21,752 bases of DNA from Pleurocapsa sp. MO_226.B13 (GCA_030064795.1 JASJEI010000356.1:1-21752); one strand, 5' to 3'; positions 8,525 to 17,242 are shown, counted from the stretch's first letter. The notes: generated by a model not told the origin, from the sequence alone. Translations and numbers: made by a program.

Positions 8525-9061
8525 ATGATTCTACGAGAAGCTACCGAGAGAGACATACCTGGAATTGCACGAGTTCATGTAGATACTTCGCAATCTACTT
8601 ACCGAGGGATTTTTCCAGACAAAATTATCGAAAGTCTATCCTACCAGAAACGCGAACGAGGTTGGCATCAAGTTTTCGATCTCGCTCGACAAGATGGCAG
8701 TTTCACCTATGTTGCTGAGGATCGATCTGGTCAAATTATCGGTTTTGCTAACGCTGGAAAGGAACGCTCAAACGATCCAGTTTATCGAGGCGAGTTGAAT
8801 GCGATTTATATCCTCAAGAGTTATCAACAACAAGGAATTGGCAGTGAATTAGTTCGAGTAGTGGCAGATAGGTTCAGCCAGATGGAAATTTATTCTCTAC
8901 TGGTATGGGTGTTAGAGGATAATCCTGCATCTAATTTTTATCAAAAGTTAGGTGGAAAAAAAGTCAATCAAAAATATATTATCCGAGGAGGAACCGAGTT
9001 AATGGCGATCGCCTATGGCTGGACAGACATATCAAACCTGCAACGTATTGATGCTAACTAA
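8525..9061 (+). CDS. GNAT-family N-acetyltransferase
   Basis: The 178-residue protein opens with MILREATERDIPGIARVHV, the usual first strand and helix of the GNAT fold. It has the acetyl-CoA loop QQQGIG at residues 101-106 after strand 4 (LNAIYILKSY). The C-terminal half keeps the pattern NPASNFYQKLGGKKV, with the Tyr at the position expected for proton donation. The acceptor substrate is unknown. A weak inverted repeat (GGTGGG at 9088-9093 with CCCACC at 9140-9145) lies in the 103-base gap before the DinB gene and may fold in the transcript. Confidence 0.88.
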   Translation: MILREATERDIPGIARVHVDTSQSTYRGIFPDKIIESLSYQKRERGWHQVFDLARQDGSFTYVAEDRSGQIIGFANAGKERSNDPVYRGELNAIYILKSYQQQGIGSELVRVVADRFSQMEIYSLLVWVLEDNPASNFYQKLGGKKVNQKYIIRGGTELMAIAYGWTDISNLQRIDAN

Positions 9062-9164
9062 AATATTGAAAAGCAGCTCTTCAGTCAGGTGGGGAAATTT
9101 CCTAAGCTAGTAAAGAACGAGCAACCATGAGTTATTTTGCCCACCCTACTAACTAACTAGCAAC

Positions 9165-9689
9165 ATGAGTCTTTTATCTAACTTACAATTGATGAGTCAG
9201 TACAATCAATGGATGAATCAAAAGGTTTATCAGGCTGCTGAAGATTTAGGTGATGAACAGATCCAGCAAGACCAAAAAGCATTTTTTAGTTCGATCTGGG
9301 GAACACTCAATCATATTTATGTTGCCGATATCATTTGGTTGAGACGATTTGCTCGACACCCACAACAGTATCAAAGCCTAAAAGATTTACCAGAGTTGGC
9401 AAGTTACACTGCTTTAAATGCGATCGCAGCCAAAAATCTACCAGATCTATCCCGCCTGAGACAAGAGTTGGACACAGTTATTATTGACTGGTGTCAGGAA
9501 CTTCAGACTAGGGATCTAGAACATAATCTTCAATACAAGGATACTAAAGGTAATCCCTACTCTAAAAACTTCGGTCAATTAATCCAACATTTTTTTAACC
9601 ATCAAACTCATCATCGAGGACAAGTCTCTACCCTGATTTCTCAGCAGGGAATCGATCTTGGGGTTACAGATTTACTCAAACTATTTTAA
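9165..9689 (+). CDS. DinB-family metal-binding four-helix protein
   Basis: The 174-residue product shows the DinB/YfiT-like four-helix bundle with three metal-binding histidines: His50 in GTLNHIYVAD, and His146 and His150 in FNHQTHHRGQ. Relatives bind nickel or zinc and include thiol-dependent transferases acting with bacillithiol, mycothiol or glutathione; many remain without a known role. The start at 9165 gives a typical MSLLSNLQLMSQYNQWMN N-terminus. The gene ends 88 bases before the left end of the mobile island at 9778, and a hairpin (9743-9772) lies between, so the insertion spared the coding part. Confidence 0.9.
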   Translation: MSLLSNLQLMSQYNQWMNQKVYQAAEDLGDEQIQQDQKAFFSSIWGTLNHIYVADIIWLRRFARHPQQYQSLKDLPELASYTALNAIAAKNLPDLSRLRQELDTVIIDWCQELQTRDLEHNLQYKDTKGNPYSKNFGQLIQHFFNHQTHHRGQVSTLISQQGIDLGVTDLLKLF

Positions 9690-9742
9690 TAAATTCCGCA
9701 ACCCTTATAAATCAAAATCTTCAGAGATTTACAGAATTACAG

Positions 9743-9772
9743 AATAAGGATTTTCCGTAGCTTTTCCTTATT
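9743..9772. terminator. Hairpin downstream of the DinB gene, at the insertion point
   Basis: AATAAGGA (9743-9750) pairs with TCCTTATT (9765-9772) across a 14-base loop. No T-run follows, so its strength as a terminator is doubtful. Its right arm overlaps the 9-base target duplication of the mobile island, meaning the element entered beside this structure. Confidence 0.35.
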
Positions 9773-9777
9773 ACAAG
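9769..9777. repeat. Target-site duplication, left copy
   Basis: TATTACAAG abuts the left terminal inverted repeat at 9778. The same nine bases abut the matching right terminus at 17242. Confidence 0.8.
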
Positions 9778-10028
9778 CAGCAATTCTCATTTTGAAGAGA
9801 AAAAGTAGTTAGTTCTCTTGCTGATATAGAGAACTATTCCTCATAAATGTATTTTATTTTCTCTTTTGAGCCTTCCTTTTTTTGTGCTACACAAAAACTT
9901 CCTAAAAATAAGCATAAGTAACCTCTCCTAATTTCTCTCATTTTTAAAAATCAGGAGGATTTCTGCTATTTGCTATTTTTTCCTTTGATTAATTAATTTC
10001 TATTTTTTTACTCTTTTTTCTCTCTTTC

Positions 10029-11441
10029 CTAACTAGAATTTACTGGACTAGAATTGACTAGATTTCTCTCATCACCTTCGGTTATTACAAATACAAATAA
10101 ATCCGACCAACTTTTAAACCAGATATATTTTAATAAGGCTCTAATATCGTTAAAAAAAGTTTTTCTTGTGACTAATAATTCTCTGATTTTTTGGTACGTG
10201 GTGTTGACTAAATCTAAAACATTATGAAACAAAAAAGCTAGTAAGTTTAGAGATAATAGCGTTTCTGCTAGATTTTCTTCTCCATGACCAAAATTATGCT
10301 CTAAATTATACCCTTGATTTTTGAGAATATTATTGCCTTCATTTTCTACTTTCCATCTAGTTCTCCCACTTGTAATCATTTGGGACATTTTTTCATCATT
10401 TAACTCATGATTAGTTATAAAACTATTCTGATAAATTACTTGATTTTTAGCGACATCAAATATTTCTACTTCATACCAGTTCACCATCAAACTTGGCTCA
10501 ATTTCGCGGATTGGTAGATGATTTACATATCTATATCGATAAACTCTTGGTTTTCCTTTTTCATATTTTTTGATTTTTCCAGTTACCACTTCTCCATTTA
10601 TCTCTAAAAACTCTAGCCATTCATATAAACTTTTATGAGATGAGGGTTTGGCTACGAAAATAAAATTGTAACCCTGCTGTCTTGCCAACTCACATATTGG
10701 TTGACGAGAATAAAGGTCATCTCCTAATAATGTGATTTGATTTTTTTCTCTCTCTAAAGGATTGGCTAACAACCATCTTTTTACTGCTGCATTTTCGATT
10801 GGCTTCTTTAGTTTTGACCTCTTGCTTTTTGATGAATTCTGGAGCTAAATTAATTACTTGCTTTTTTGATGGCGAGACGATAACTGGAGTAACTACTTGA
10901 TGATAATAAGTTCTTGTTCCATTTCGATGATGCACGACAATTACAATAAGGACAGAAAATTTTTTTGGAGTCATAATACTCGGTTCCATCTAATGCTATT
11001 AATATTTGATTGTCTAAGTACTTAAATTTATTAATTATTCGATGTTTTTCTAACCATTTATAAACAGTTTTAAATGTAGCAAATACTGTTGTAGCTGGAA
11101 TCGGATCTAATAAATTTCTAATTTGATTATCACAAGGTATTTCTGACAAACCAAATAAACTTTGACGGTGGGGGATGGTCGGGTCTCCCGACCATATCCA
11201 ACCACCGTGTTGAGCATTATCTTTACCTTTTTTCTGCTTCATCAAACGTTGATGTTCTAAAAAAGAAGGCGATTGGGTAAAAAATACAGAAAAAGCTGCC
11301 AGATGGTGCATCTTTCACCGCATACTTTTTATTATCCCCTTTTCGCTTATCTGGTAATTCATTTAATTCTTGGTCTAAAAATCCAATCAACTGTGATGGT
11401 TCGATGGTAACCGCTTTTTTCTTCATGTAGTACAGAGCCAA
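10029..11441 (-). pseudogene. DDE transposase, ISNCY-like, frameshifted
   Basis: Three frames read in turn give one recognisable transposase. Residues near the start are KKKAVTIEPSQLIGFLDQEL. The middle reads FSVFFTQSPSFLEHQRLM and then IPCDNQIRNLLDPI, with ALDGTEYY carrying the first acidic residue. The C-terminal part has LLGDDLYSRQP and RWKVENEGNNILKNQGYNLEHNFGHG, with the later acidic residues. Shifts by one base are needed near 11305, 10930 and 10815, so no full protein can be made. A 48-base palindromic insertion sits in frame at 11162-11209. ATG codons are lacking at the very start; TTG at 11441 or ATG shortly after would serve. The family name is from memory of related cyanobacterial and proteobacterial transposases. 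Confidence 0.75.
11162..11209. repeat. 48-base palindromic insertion inside a transposase gene
   Basis: On the coding strand the run between ...DNAQ and SLFG encodes HGGWIWSGDPTIPHRQ, 16 residues absent from the family, in which DNAQ-SLFG are adjacent. The DNA is an imperfect hairpin: ACGGTGG at one end and CCACCGT at the other, with GGTCGGG and CCCGACC inside. CAA (coding strand) stands on both sides, fitting a 3-base target duplication. The length is a multiple of three, so the frame is kept. It resembles in behaviour, not in sequence, the Rickettsia palindromic elements. Confidence 0.65.
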
Positions 11442-11551
11442 GAGTGCAAAATGAGGATTTTATCCCCGCGACCCATCTATAATTTCATAATTCAACCAAA
11501 AATTATTCCTAATTAATGTTAGTTCTCTATTTTTGCAAGAGAACTAAATCT

Positions 11552-11742
11552 CAGTAGAGCACAAAGTCACGAAACAATGCGGTTTTCGTGCTTCCGCGAG
11601 CGAGTTGTTGACGCTTCTGTTGGCGAGCGCCAATTTGAAAATCGATCGCCTCAAAAGCTGATCTACTCTAGTTTCTAGCCCTAGGGTATATCGGCTAAAA
11701 ACCGCATTCCATAAACCTTATAGAAAAATTTGTGATCTACTG
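11552..11742. mobile_element. 191-bp MITE with 5-base target duplication
   Basis: The left end reads CAGTAGAGCACAAA and the right end, reverse-complemented, CAGTAGATCACAAA (13 of 14 identical). AATCT flanks both sides (11547-11551 and 11743-11747). Likeness continues inward: both arms reach AATGCGGTTTT. Without this insert the right end of the host IS lines up base for base with its left end. No protein is encoded, so it would need a transposase in trans. The centre carries GCGAGCG-rich palindromic cyanobacterial repeat sequence and a HIP1-like site. Confidence 0.7.
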
Positions 11743-12622
11743 AATCTCGGTTTTTTCCAAAATGAGAATTGCTGGTATTAGCCTGAGAACCTTCTAAATT
11801 ATAACCACCTGATTTACAATCACGAAACATAGCTTCGATGCCTCCACGAGAAGCAAATATTTTAATAACTTCTGATTTATTTTCAAGATTAGTAAGCAAA
11901 TACCAAGGGTTAGGTAATTGTTTATTATTGTATTTTCTCTTCCAATAAACTACTACATTAAATCTATCTTGTCTCTTCTCTTCTGTTACCTTAACTTGAG
12001 GATATAAAACTTTGTCTCCTGGTTTTATCTCTAAAGAATCAAGGGATTGATATTTCTTATAACGAGGTCTAATTTTAGTACTTTTATTTAGTCTTAGAAT
12101 AAAAGATATTTTCTTTTTAGTTAACCAAAGTGCCAAAGCCGTACTTCTGTATTCTCTATCTCCTATCACTACTAGCTTATAGTCTTTTAACAAACGAAGT
12201 ATTGGTCTAATTGTAGCAACTTGTTCATAGAAATTACTACTCCCCTTCTTAGATAAAAGTAACCAATATATTGGCAAAGCTCTCTTCTTACAAATAACAC
12301 TTGCCATTGAAATATTATTAGCTTTCCATTGTGTTCGGTCGATAGTTATAATTAAGCGATCGCCTTTTTTAAATTGACTCTTAATTATCTTTTTTATTAA
12401 AGGAAACCAAAGTAATGGTAAGCTCAAATGGGATGAGGTCAAAAACCTTTGTATTTTTTTTCTTCGGCTCTCACATTTGATAGGATAAGGAAAACTAGAT
12501 GCTAATCTTTCAATCCTAACTTGACGATGAACTTGTAGCAGCCATACTAAAATTTGTAAGGTTAAGAATTCTGATGATGGTAGATAAGTTTTCAGGTAAT
12601 CAATATAAAATTGAGGTAACAT
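11681..12622 (-). pseudogene. IS4-family transposase cut by the ISNCY-like element
   Basis: The frame begins at 12622 with MLPQFYIDYLKTYLPSSEF and follows a common cyanobacterial IS4 transposase. It has the first Asp in TIDRTQWK, the second in VIGDREYRS, and the catalytic Glu in RGGIEAMFRDCK, the R(3)E(6)K signature in which the usual preceding Tyr is Phe. Family sequence ends at GYNLEGSQAN; from about 11774 the frame runs into the terminal repeat and MITE and stops at 11681. The last ~32 residues are therefore not transposase, and the normal C-terminal ~100 residues are missing. The missing half is not found on the other side of the inserted IS, which shows that a deletion or recombination followed. 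Confidence 0.85.
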
Positions 12623-12632
12623 TTTAAATTTT

Positions 12633-12660
12633 AACTGTCTCGTATTACTGTGAGACAGTT
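12633..12660. repeat. Short hairpin at the outer edge of the IS4 element
   Basis: AACTGTCTC (12633-12641) pairs with GAGACAGTT (12652-12660) over a 10-base loop, 11 bases upstream of the IS4 transposase start. It probably includes the terminal inverted repeat of this IS; the partner end has been lost. Confidence 0.5.
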
Positions 12661-12703
12661 ATTCTTAATCATTTCCAGGCTGATAATTCAAAATAATCTG
12701 AAT

Positions 12704-12739
12704 ATTTTCAGAATTGTGCTAATTTTCCGAATTGTGCCA
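12704..12739. repeat. Two tandem 18-base units
   Basis: ATTTTCAGAATTGTGCTA (12704-12721) is followed at once by ATTTTCCGAATTGTGCCA (16 of 18 identical). They lie between the IS4 end and the intron fragment, perhaps as scar sequence. No gene is supported in 12661-12849. Confidence 0.6.
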
Positions 12740-12849
12740 TTGAATATTAAGTCAATTTCACTGATATTTTTATTGAGTTACGATCTGCCGTCAAAAGCCT
12801 TGTCATATATAGATTCTAGTGGTTTTCCCCCCGCAAGGAGTTTTCATCT

Positions 12850-13404
12850 TGGTTGATTACTCAGGAATTGCGACCAGTAGCCTGAGAGCTATAGAGGGAT
12901 TTCCTCGTTCCGAATATTTCGTTGGTATGAATTTTCAGGATGTGTCTGTCCACCGAGTGCGGTTAGTGTTGTAATTGTCATATTTCGACTGACAATTAAC
13001 CAGATGCACGCTCTGCCTTTTGGCTACAGCCTTTCAGACCTGCCGATCGCTGTTTACCCTTAACGATGGTTACGACGGGATTGTAATTCCTTTTACTTCA
13101 GGATTCACTTGATCCATAGAATTCTTGCTAGCAGATAACCAGTTCAGACTACCAGTCAGAGCTACATTTAACCCCGCTTTACGGATTGACGACCAATCGC
13201 TACCGTAGGGGTTATGCTTTTACTCCCAACACCGAGAGAGTAGGACTTGATAATTTGAGCTTTTGTTAATATTTAGCACCTTATTACAGGCTCTCTCACC
13301 TACACGAAATATTCAGTTGTCATGGTTCAGATACTCATAATTGAGTCTTCTCCAAGCTAGTCATACCAAAGGTTAAACCCTTGTTTCGACTAAACGAGTC
13401 GCAC
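12850..13404 (-). mobile_element. Group II intron, 5' part only
   Basis: Read on the minus strand from 13404, the sequence opens with GTGCGACTCG, the conserved 5' boundary of bacterial group II introns. It runs for some 550 bases with stem-rich, non-coding sequence typical of domains I-III, including AAGGGTAAACAGCGATCGG and AGGTCTGAAAGG. Near 12890 is the stretch GAGGAAATCCCTCTATAGCTC that commonly precedes the intron-encoded reverse transcriptase. The reverse transcriptase and domains V and VI (AGC...GTT catalytic hairpin, branch A) are absent up to the IS4 end, so it cannot splice alone. The left limit is approximate. The 5' exon joins at 13405. Confidence 0.6.
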
Positions 13405-13992
13405 GGAAATAGAAGGTTCGCCCCATATAGTGCAGCTTTCTACTAAAACTTTTACACAGCAAGGGATACAGAGATTGAACTTATTTTCAAAAGCGATCGC
13501 CCAAATATAAGTTACACAAATGTTTCTTTAGAGCGTATATATGGTAAAAAACATTGCCTAAAATGGAAGTTGGGATATCTCAAAGTATTTACACCAAAGC
13601 ATTACAACTCCGTATTGAATACTAAAAACATTGCCTAAAAGGAATCAAACTAGGCAAAGTTAACATAAGTAATTTCGATTAAAAATGACTTCAAATGGGG
13701 TTGACAAATGTGAAATCATTTCACCTTGCCCCTGGTTGCACAAACCTTCTATTTAGGCTAACTAGGGGAGAAGCTCACGACCCAGTTAAATATTTTGCCC
13801 ATCCTAATATTCAGAAGTGTTTGGGGATTGTTAAAAGACAGCGAAAACTCAATCAAAAACTAATAATTGCTCCCTTTCCCGAGAAACAGCGAGGCTCAAA
13901 CCAATTTTTCTTCCAATCTTCTCTTCAATCCCCCTTGACAACTTGCTTTCAAGCCTAAGTTGTTCCAAATGCCTGCATCGATTTCTTCAAGC
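13405..13992. other. Gap without a recognisable gene
   Basis: This stretch between the intron fragment and the hydrolase-RTX gene has one HIP1 site (about 13492-13501) and a pair of direct repeats. An 87-codon plus-strand frame (13695-13958) shows no family motif, signal peptide or good ribosome-binding site, and I do not call it a gene. It may be the wreck of an insertion sequence. Confidence 0.5.
13547..13640. repeat. Direct repeat of 17 bases, 77 bases apart
   Basis: AAAAACATTGCCTAAAA occurs exactly at 13547-13563 and 13624-13640 within the non-coding gap. It may flank a lost short insert, or be part of an iterated element. Confidence 0.6.
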
Positions 13993-15975
13993 TCATCCAA
14001 GACAAACCGATAGATTGATAAAATCTGAGGTATTTATTTCGGTTGCATCGATATTACTTAAAACTGCGAGATTTACTAATTGCCAATTGATTAAAGTATC
14101 ATTCCCAATGTCTCCACTTCCTTGGATAATTTCCAATTCTTTAAAACTAATATTTTCTGGTAATTCTAAGAAATCTTCACCTTGAGTAAAGTCGGTAATA
14201 ATAGCTGTTCCTTCTGTAGAGAGAACAAAGCGATCGCTACCATCTCCACCTGATACAAGATTGCTACCAGACGAACCGATTAGAATATCATCCCCTTCCA
14301 TGCCAAGTAAATTATCATCACCTGCACCGCCATTGAGATAATCATCTCCGCTACCACCAAGGAGTGAATCATTACCTGCATTAGCAATCAAGCGATCGTT
14401 TCCTGCATCTCCATAAAGTCGATCCATTTCCTTACCTGCAAATAATAAATCATCTCCATCATTGCCAAAAAAAAGATTCTTGCCTTGGGTATCTCGTACT
14501 ATATCGTCACCCGCACCACCAGAGAGAGTATCATCATCTTTACCACCATTAATATTATCCCGACCATTCCCTCCAATTAAGGAATCCCTGCCTTTACCCC
14601 CTTCTAGAAAATCGTCCCCTTCCCCTCCATTCAAAAAGTCATCATCTTTGCCACCATAGAGACTATCGTTACCTTCTTTGCCAAACAAAACATCATTACC
14701 CTTGCCACCTTCGATTAGATCGTTACCTTCCCCTCCATCTAAGGCATCTAGACCTTTTTTGCCAATTAAGATATCATTACCTGCAAGACCATTAATTACA
14801 TCGTTAGTTAATGTCCCAATTAAATAGTCTTCAGCTTCAGTACCATCTATCACCGAACCATCATTAAGCCCCAAAGTATTGGCAATTGAAGCTTTATAAG
14901 CCAATCTAACTAAGTCCGATCTTAGAGACCTTTCGTTGAGTAAAACGGAAATAGTTGTGTCACTATTCAACCAATAATCGACGTCAGATTTATAGCCAAA
15001 AATACTGCCAGTCATGCTTCTGGTTTCACCCCAAGGATAGTCGAGAGGAAATACCCCCAATCCAAATTTATCTCGTACAGGTCTCCCTGTACTAACGTAG
15101 TTGAATATTTCCGCAGTAGATTCTGACTCTAATAATTCTCCTGAAGCTAGAGAGTTAACAAATTTAGCGACATCTTCTGCACTAGAAACTATTGAACCAT
15201 TACCATAACTAGTTGCTGTGTTGACAATACTATAATCTTCGGGAATTCCATCTATATCTCGATGACCATCGGCGGTAAAAATATCTTCATAACCTCTGGC
15301 ACGTTGTTCTAAACTTACCTCTTCGCTAGTAAAAAAAGTATTGGTGAGTCCTAAGGGTTCGAGGATTTCTTCAGCTAAAATGTCTTTAAAGAGCATGCCT
15401 GTTGCTTCTTCAGCAATTAAAGCAGCAATAACATTACCCGTATTAGTGTAAGTCCATATTTCTGTCGAAAACCCTCCTGAAAAAAGAGGTTTGCCAAAAG
15501 CATAAGCAACTAAATCCTCTGGCTGCCAATCCCTATTTGAACCTGATAAATAATCGGCAAGTATGTCAGATTCGAACTCTTCATTATTAGAATAATCCCA
15601 CAACCCACCTTTGCCGTTTAAGAGTTGGCGGATAGTCAAATCGTCACCATTGGTAATCTGGTTAGCAATTTCTGGCAACCATTTATCGATCGTATCATCT
15701 AAGCTGAGTTTTCCTTGTTCCTGTAACTTGAGAATAACCGAAGAAGTATAGGCTTTACTGATACTAGCAATATTAAATAAATCGTCTGGTTTAGTTGCTT
15801 GTTGAGTATCTATATTAGATATACCTGTTGCTCCAGTCCATGCACCATCAGGTGTAACAATACCTACACTTACACCTATATCAGATAAACCTAAATCTTC
15901 TGTTGTTTGGGTTAATGCTGCTTCTAACTGTGATGCTGAGTATTTAGGTGCGTTATTAATTTGATTATTCGTCAT
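13993..15975 (-). CDS. Serine beta-lactamase-fold hydrolase fused to RTX calcium-binding repeats
   Basis: The 660-residue protein has a class C beta-lactamase/DD-peptidase/esterase-type domain at ~13-365, with Ser71 and Lys74 in SISK and the second motif YTN at 176-178. The third motif is MTG at 321-323, where the family usually has HTG or KTG. Residues ~377-582 are about twenty RTX nonapeptides (GGxGxDxLx), which bind calcium outside the cell. The C-terminal ~80 residues (FVLSTEG...ITDFTQGEDFLELP) match the usual cap of cyanobacterial RTX exoproteins. There is no N-terminal signal peptide, as expected for type I secretion, but no exporter genes are in the window. The likely role is a secreted esterase or peptidase. 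It is the only large intact cargo of the island. The final residues NLSVCLG may be a junction tail. A 205-base A/T-rich gap lies upstream. Confidence 0.88.
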   Translation of the reverse strand: MTNNQINNAPKYSASQLEAALTQTTEDLGLSDIGVSVGIVTPDGAWTGATGISNIDTQQATKPDDLFNIASISKAYTSSVILKLQEQGKLSLDDTIDKWLPEIANQITNGDDLTIRQLLNGKGGLWDYSNNEEFESDILADYLSGSNRDWQPEDLVAYAFGKPLFSGGFSTEIWTYTNTGNVIAALIAEEATGMLFKDILAEEILEPLGLTNTFFTSEEVSLEQRARGYEDIFTADGHRDIDGIPEDYSIVNTATSYGNGSIVSSAEDVAKFVNSLASGELLESESTAEIFNYVSTGRPVRDKFGLGVFPLDYPWGETRSMTGSIFGYKSDVDYWLNSDTTISVLLNERSLRSDLVRLAYKASIANTLGLNDGSVIDGTEAEDYLIGTLTNDVINGLAGNDILIGKKGLDALDGGEGNDLIEGGKGNDVLFGKEGNDSLYGGKDDDFLNGGEGDDFLEGGKGRDSLIGGNGRDNINGGKDDDTLSGGAGDDIVRDTQGKNLFFGNDGDDLLFAGKEMDRLYGDAGNDRLIANAGNDSLLGGSGDDYLNGGAGDDNLLGMEGDDILIGSSGSNLVSGGDGSDRFVLSTEGTAIITDFTQGEDFLELPENISFKELEIIQGSGDIGNDTLINWQLVNLAVLSNIDATEINTSDFINLSVCLG

Positions 15976-16180
15976 AATACTTGTTTTATTACTTAGCTTT
16001 TACAGACTAAAATTTTCAACTGAAAACAGATTAACGAAACTAACTAGACCTATTGCTAGAGAACGTGAAATTTAGTGCCAACTTATCATTTGAAGTTCCG
16101 AATTAACTATCGATTTGGAACTAATTGTTCGATCAAACTAAAAATTAATCTAAGGAATAGAAATTAAATAAGCTCCAGAA

Positions 16181-17050
16181 CTATGAGGGTTGTGGTTTAG
16201 CAGTGTAATTCCATTGTGGCAAATAATCATCAAATACAATCTCCATTGTTTGCTTGAAAACCTCTGTCACTTTACGACCAGTTTGATCTACTCCATCTAA
16301 AACAGTGGTCAATACTTTCAAACCAGTACGGGTTTTCGCCTTAGCCATTAAATCTTTGACCATTTCTACGGAGTCAAAAATCACTCCCTGACAAACGCGA
16401 GTCAAATGAGGAAATAAACGATGTTCAATCGGATTATATTTAGAGGTATCAGGAGGATAGTGAGCAATCCGAATCTCAATTTCCAACTCCGACGCTAGAA
16501 CTTGTAAATCTTGTTTAAACAAATATTGTCGAGAACTATTGCTACCACCACCATCACACAGCAGTAGAATCGAATTGGCTGATGGATCATGGACTACTCC
16601 ATAATTGTGCCACCAATAGCGAATTGAATCACAAGCAAATTGACTAGTATCATGACTTGTACCAAGAGCGAACATAACCGAGATTGAGTTTTAGATCGTA
16701 TAAACCATGTGGAATAGCCACTCCCACTGCTAAAGACTTCCAATCGTGGTCAAACACTTGAATTTCCTCCTGAGTGTAGATTTTCCCTTCTCGATACCAT
16801 TGTCCAATCAGTTCTTTTTTTTGGTGTCCATGCTCAAAACAGGATTTCCTCTTTCCAGGTAAGACTGTTTTAACTGTTCAATCTTCTCAAACTGTTGATT
16901 CCCCTCTTGGATGTTCTCCTGTTGCCATTCTTTTCTGTGCTTTACGTTGACGATAGTTATGCTTTTTGAGCAGTTGGTCTACTACGGTTACACTAACCAT
17001 TATTCCTTCTTCTTTTAGCAGTTGAGCAATAATTCTCCATAATTATCATT
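16181..17050 (-). pseudogene. ISAzo13-family transposase, frameshifted and N-terminally incomplete
   Basis: The intact part (16675 to 16181) reads FALGTSHDTSQFACDSIRYW, then LLLCDGGGSNSSR with an acidic catalytic residue. HYPPDTSKYNPIEHRLF carries the Glu, and the end is YLPQWNYTAKPQPS, all typical of ISAzo13. Upstream, in shifted frames, come LLKEEGIMVSVTVVDQLLKK, RKAQKRMATGEH, NQQFEKIEQLKQSYLERG, SMDTKKK (first Asp) and HDWKSLAVGVAIPHGLYDL. One-base shifts are needed near 16672, in the A/T run at 16815-16822, and near 16910. The N-terminal third is missing beyond about 17050. It is an inactive remnant inside the mobile island. Confidence 0.85.
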
Positions 17051-17183
17051 TCGTATAATTACTCGTTTCTCAGGTAAGGTGGAATTTCTTCTCAAATCCC
17101 CATTCCTCCGTCGCCTACATCTTAGTTGGGCTTGGCTGTAAATTTTGGGAATAAATGAGAAATTTAAAAGCAAAAGTCGAGTA

Positions 17184-17242
17184 AGTTCTCTATGTATACA
17201 AGAAAACTTCAGTTGTATTCTTCTTCAAAATGAGAATTGCTG
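17184..17242. mobile_element. Solo IS end forming the right border of the island
   Basis: The terminal 21 bases (17222-17242) are the exact inverse of the left terminus at 9778. The inner motif at 17184-17208 matches the inner motif of the ISNCY-like element with a 13-base rather than 12-base spacer and some substitutions. No transposase of that kind lies beside it, so only one end of a second, somewhat diverged copy remains. Confidence 0.65.

Larger units (their letters stand above)
9778..11774 (-). mobile_element. ISNCY-like insertion sequence with nested MITE
   Basis: Both termini read CAGCAATTCTCATTTTG inward, and after removal of the nested MITE both have the inner motif TTAGTTCTCTTGC-N5-TAGAGAACTA at the same distance (32 bases in). 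Left inner motif is 9809-9836, right is 11520-11547. Taking out the 191-bp MITE and its duplicated AATCT leaves about 1.80 kb, a normal IS size, with the transposase on the minus strand. The right end abuts an IS4 transposase gene at 11775. The flanking bases there (GTATTAGCC) do not match the left flank, so the two flanks come from different insertion sites. Confidence 0.7.
9778..17242. mobile_element. 7.5-kb composite mobile island with 21-bp terminal inverted repeats
   Basis: The left end (9778-9798) begins CAGCAATTCTCATTTT. The right end (17222-17242) is its exact reverse complement over 21 bases. TATTACAAG occurs directly outside both ends, the footprint of a single insertion event. About 34 bases inside each end is a related inner motif (AGTTCTCTTG or AGTTTTCTTG, then ATAGAGAACT). 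The left 2 kb is a whole IS whose own right end lies at 11774. The right boundary keeps only one end of such an IS. Between them lie a cut IS4 transposase, part of a group II intron, a hydrolase-RTX gene and an ISAzo13 transposase. Two readings fit: a composite transposon that moved as a unit, or recombination of a circular molecule into a resident IS. Confidence 0.65.

Noticed and set aside
10029..11441. Programmed frameshifting to make the transposase
   Set aside because: Three separate shifts at non-slippery positions are required, which fits decay rather than programmed recoding.
12650..12856. 68-codon plus-strand frame
   Set aside because: It starts inside the IS4 terminal hairpin and crosses the tandem 18-mers; no gene-like features.
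12780..12860. Possible IS200/IS605 end or omega-RNA remnant (CTTGCGGGGGGAAAACCACT on the minus strand)
   Set aside because: It is suggestive of TnpB right-end sequence, but no TnpB coding sequence is beside it and the match is from memory only.
13695..14185. Two short plus-strand frames near the 3' end of the RTX gene
   Set aside because: One overlaps the RTX gene on the opposite strand and the other lacks family motifs or a ribosome-binding site; the region is treated as a gap.
14462..14659. Plus-strand frame rich in Pro and Ser
   Set aside because: It is the antisense shadow of the RTX glycine/aspartate repeats.
13993..15975. Glycine/aspartate repeats considered as a possible CRISPR or DNA repeat array
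   Set aside because: The repeats are at the protein level (RTX nonapeptides) and the DNA units are neither identical nor separated by spacers.
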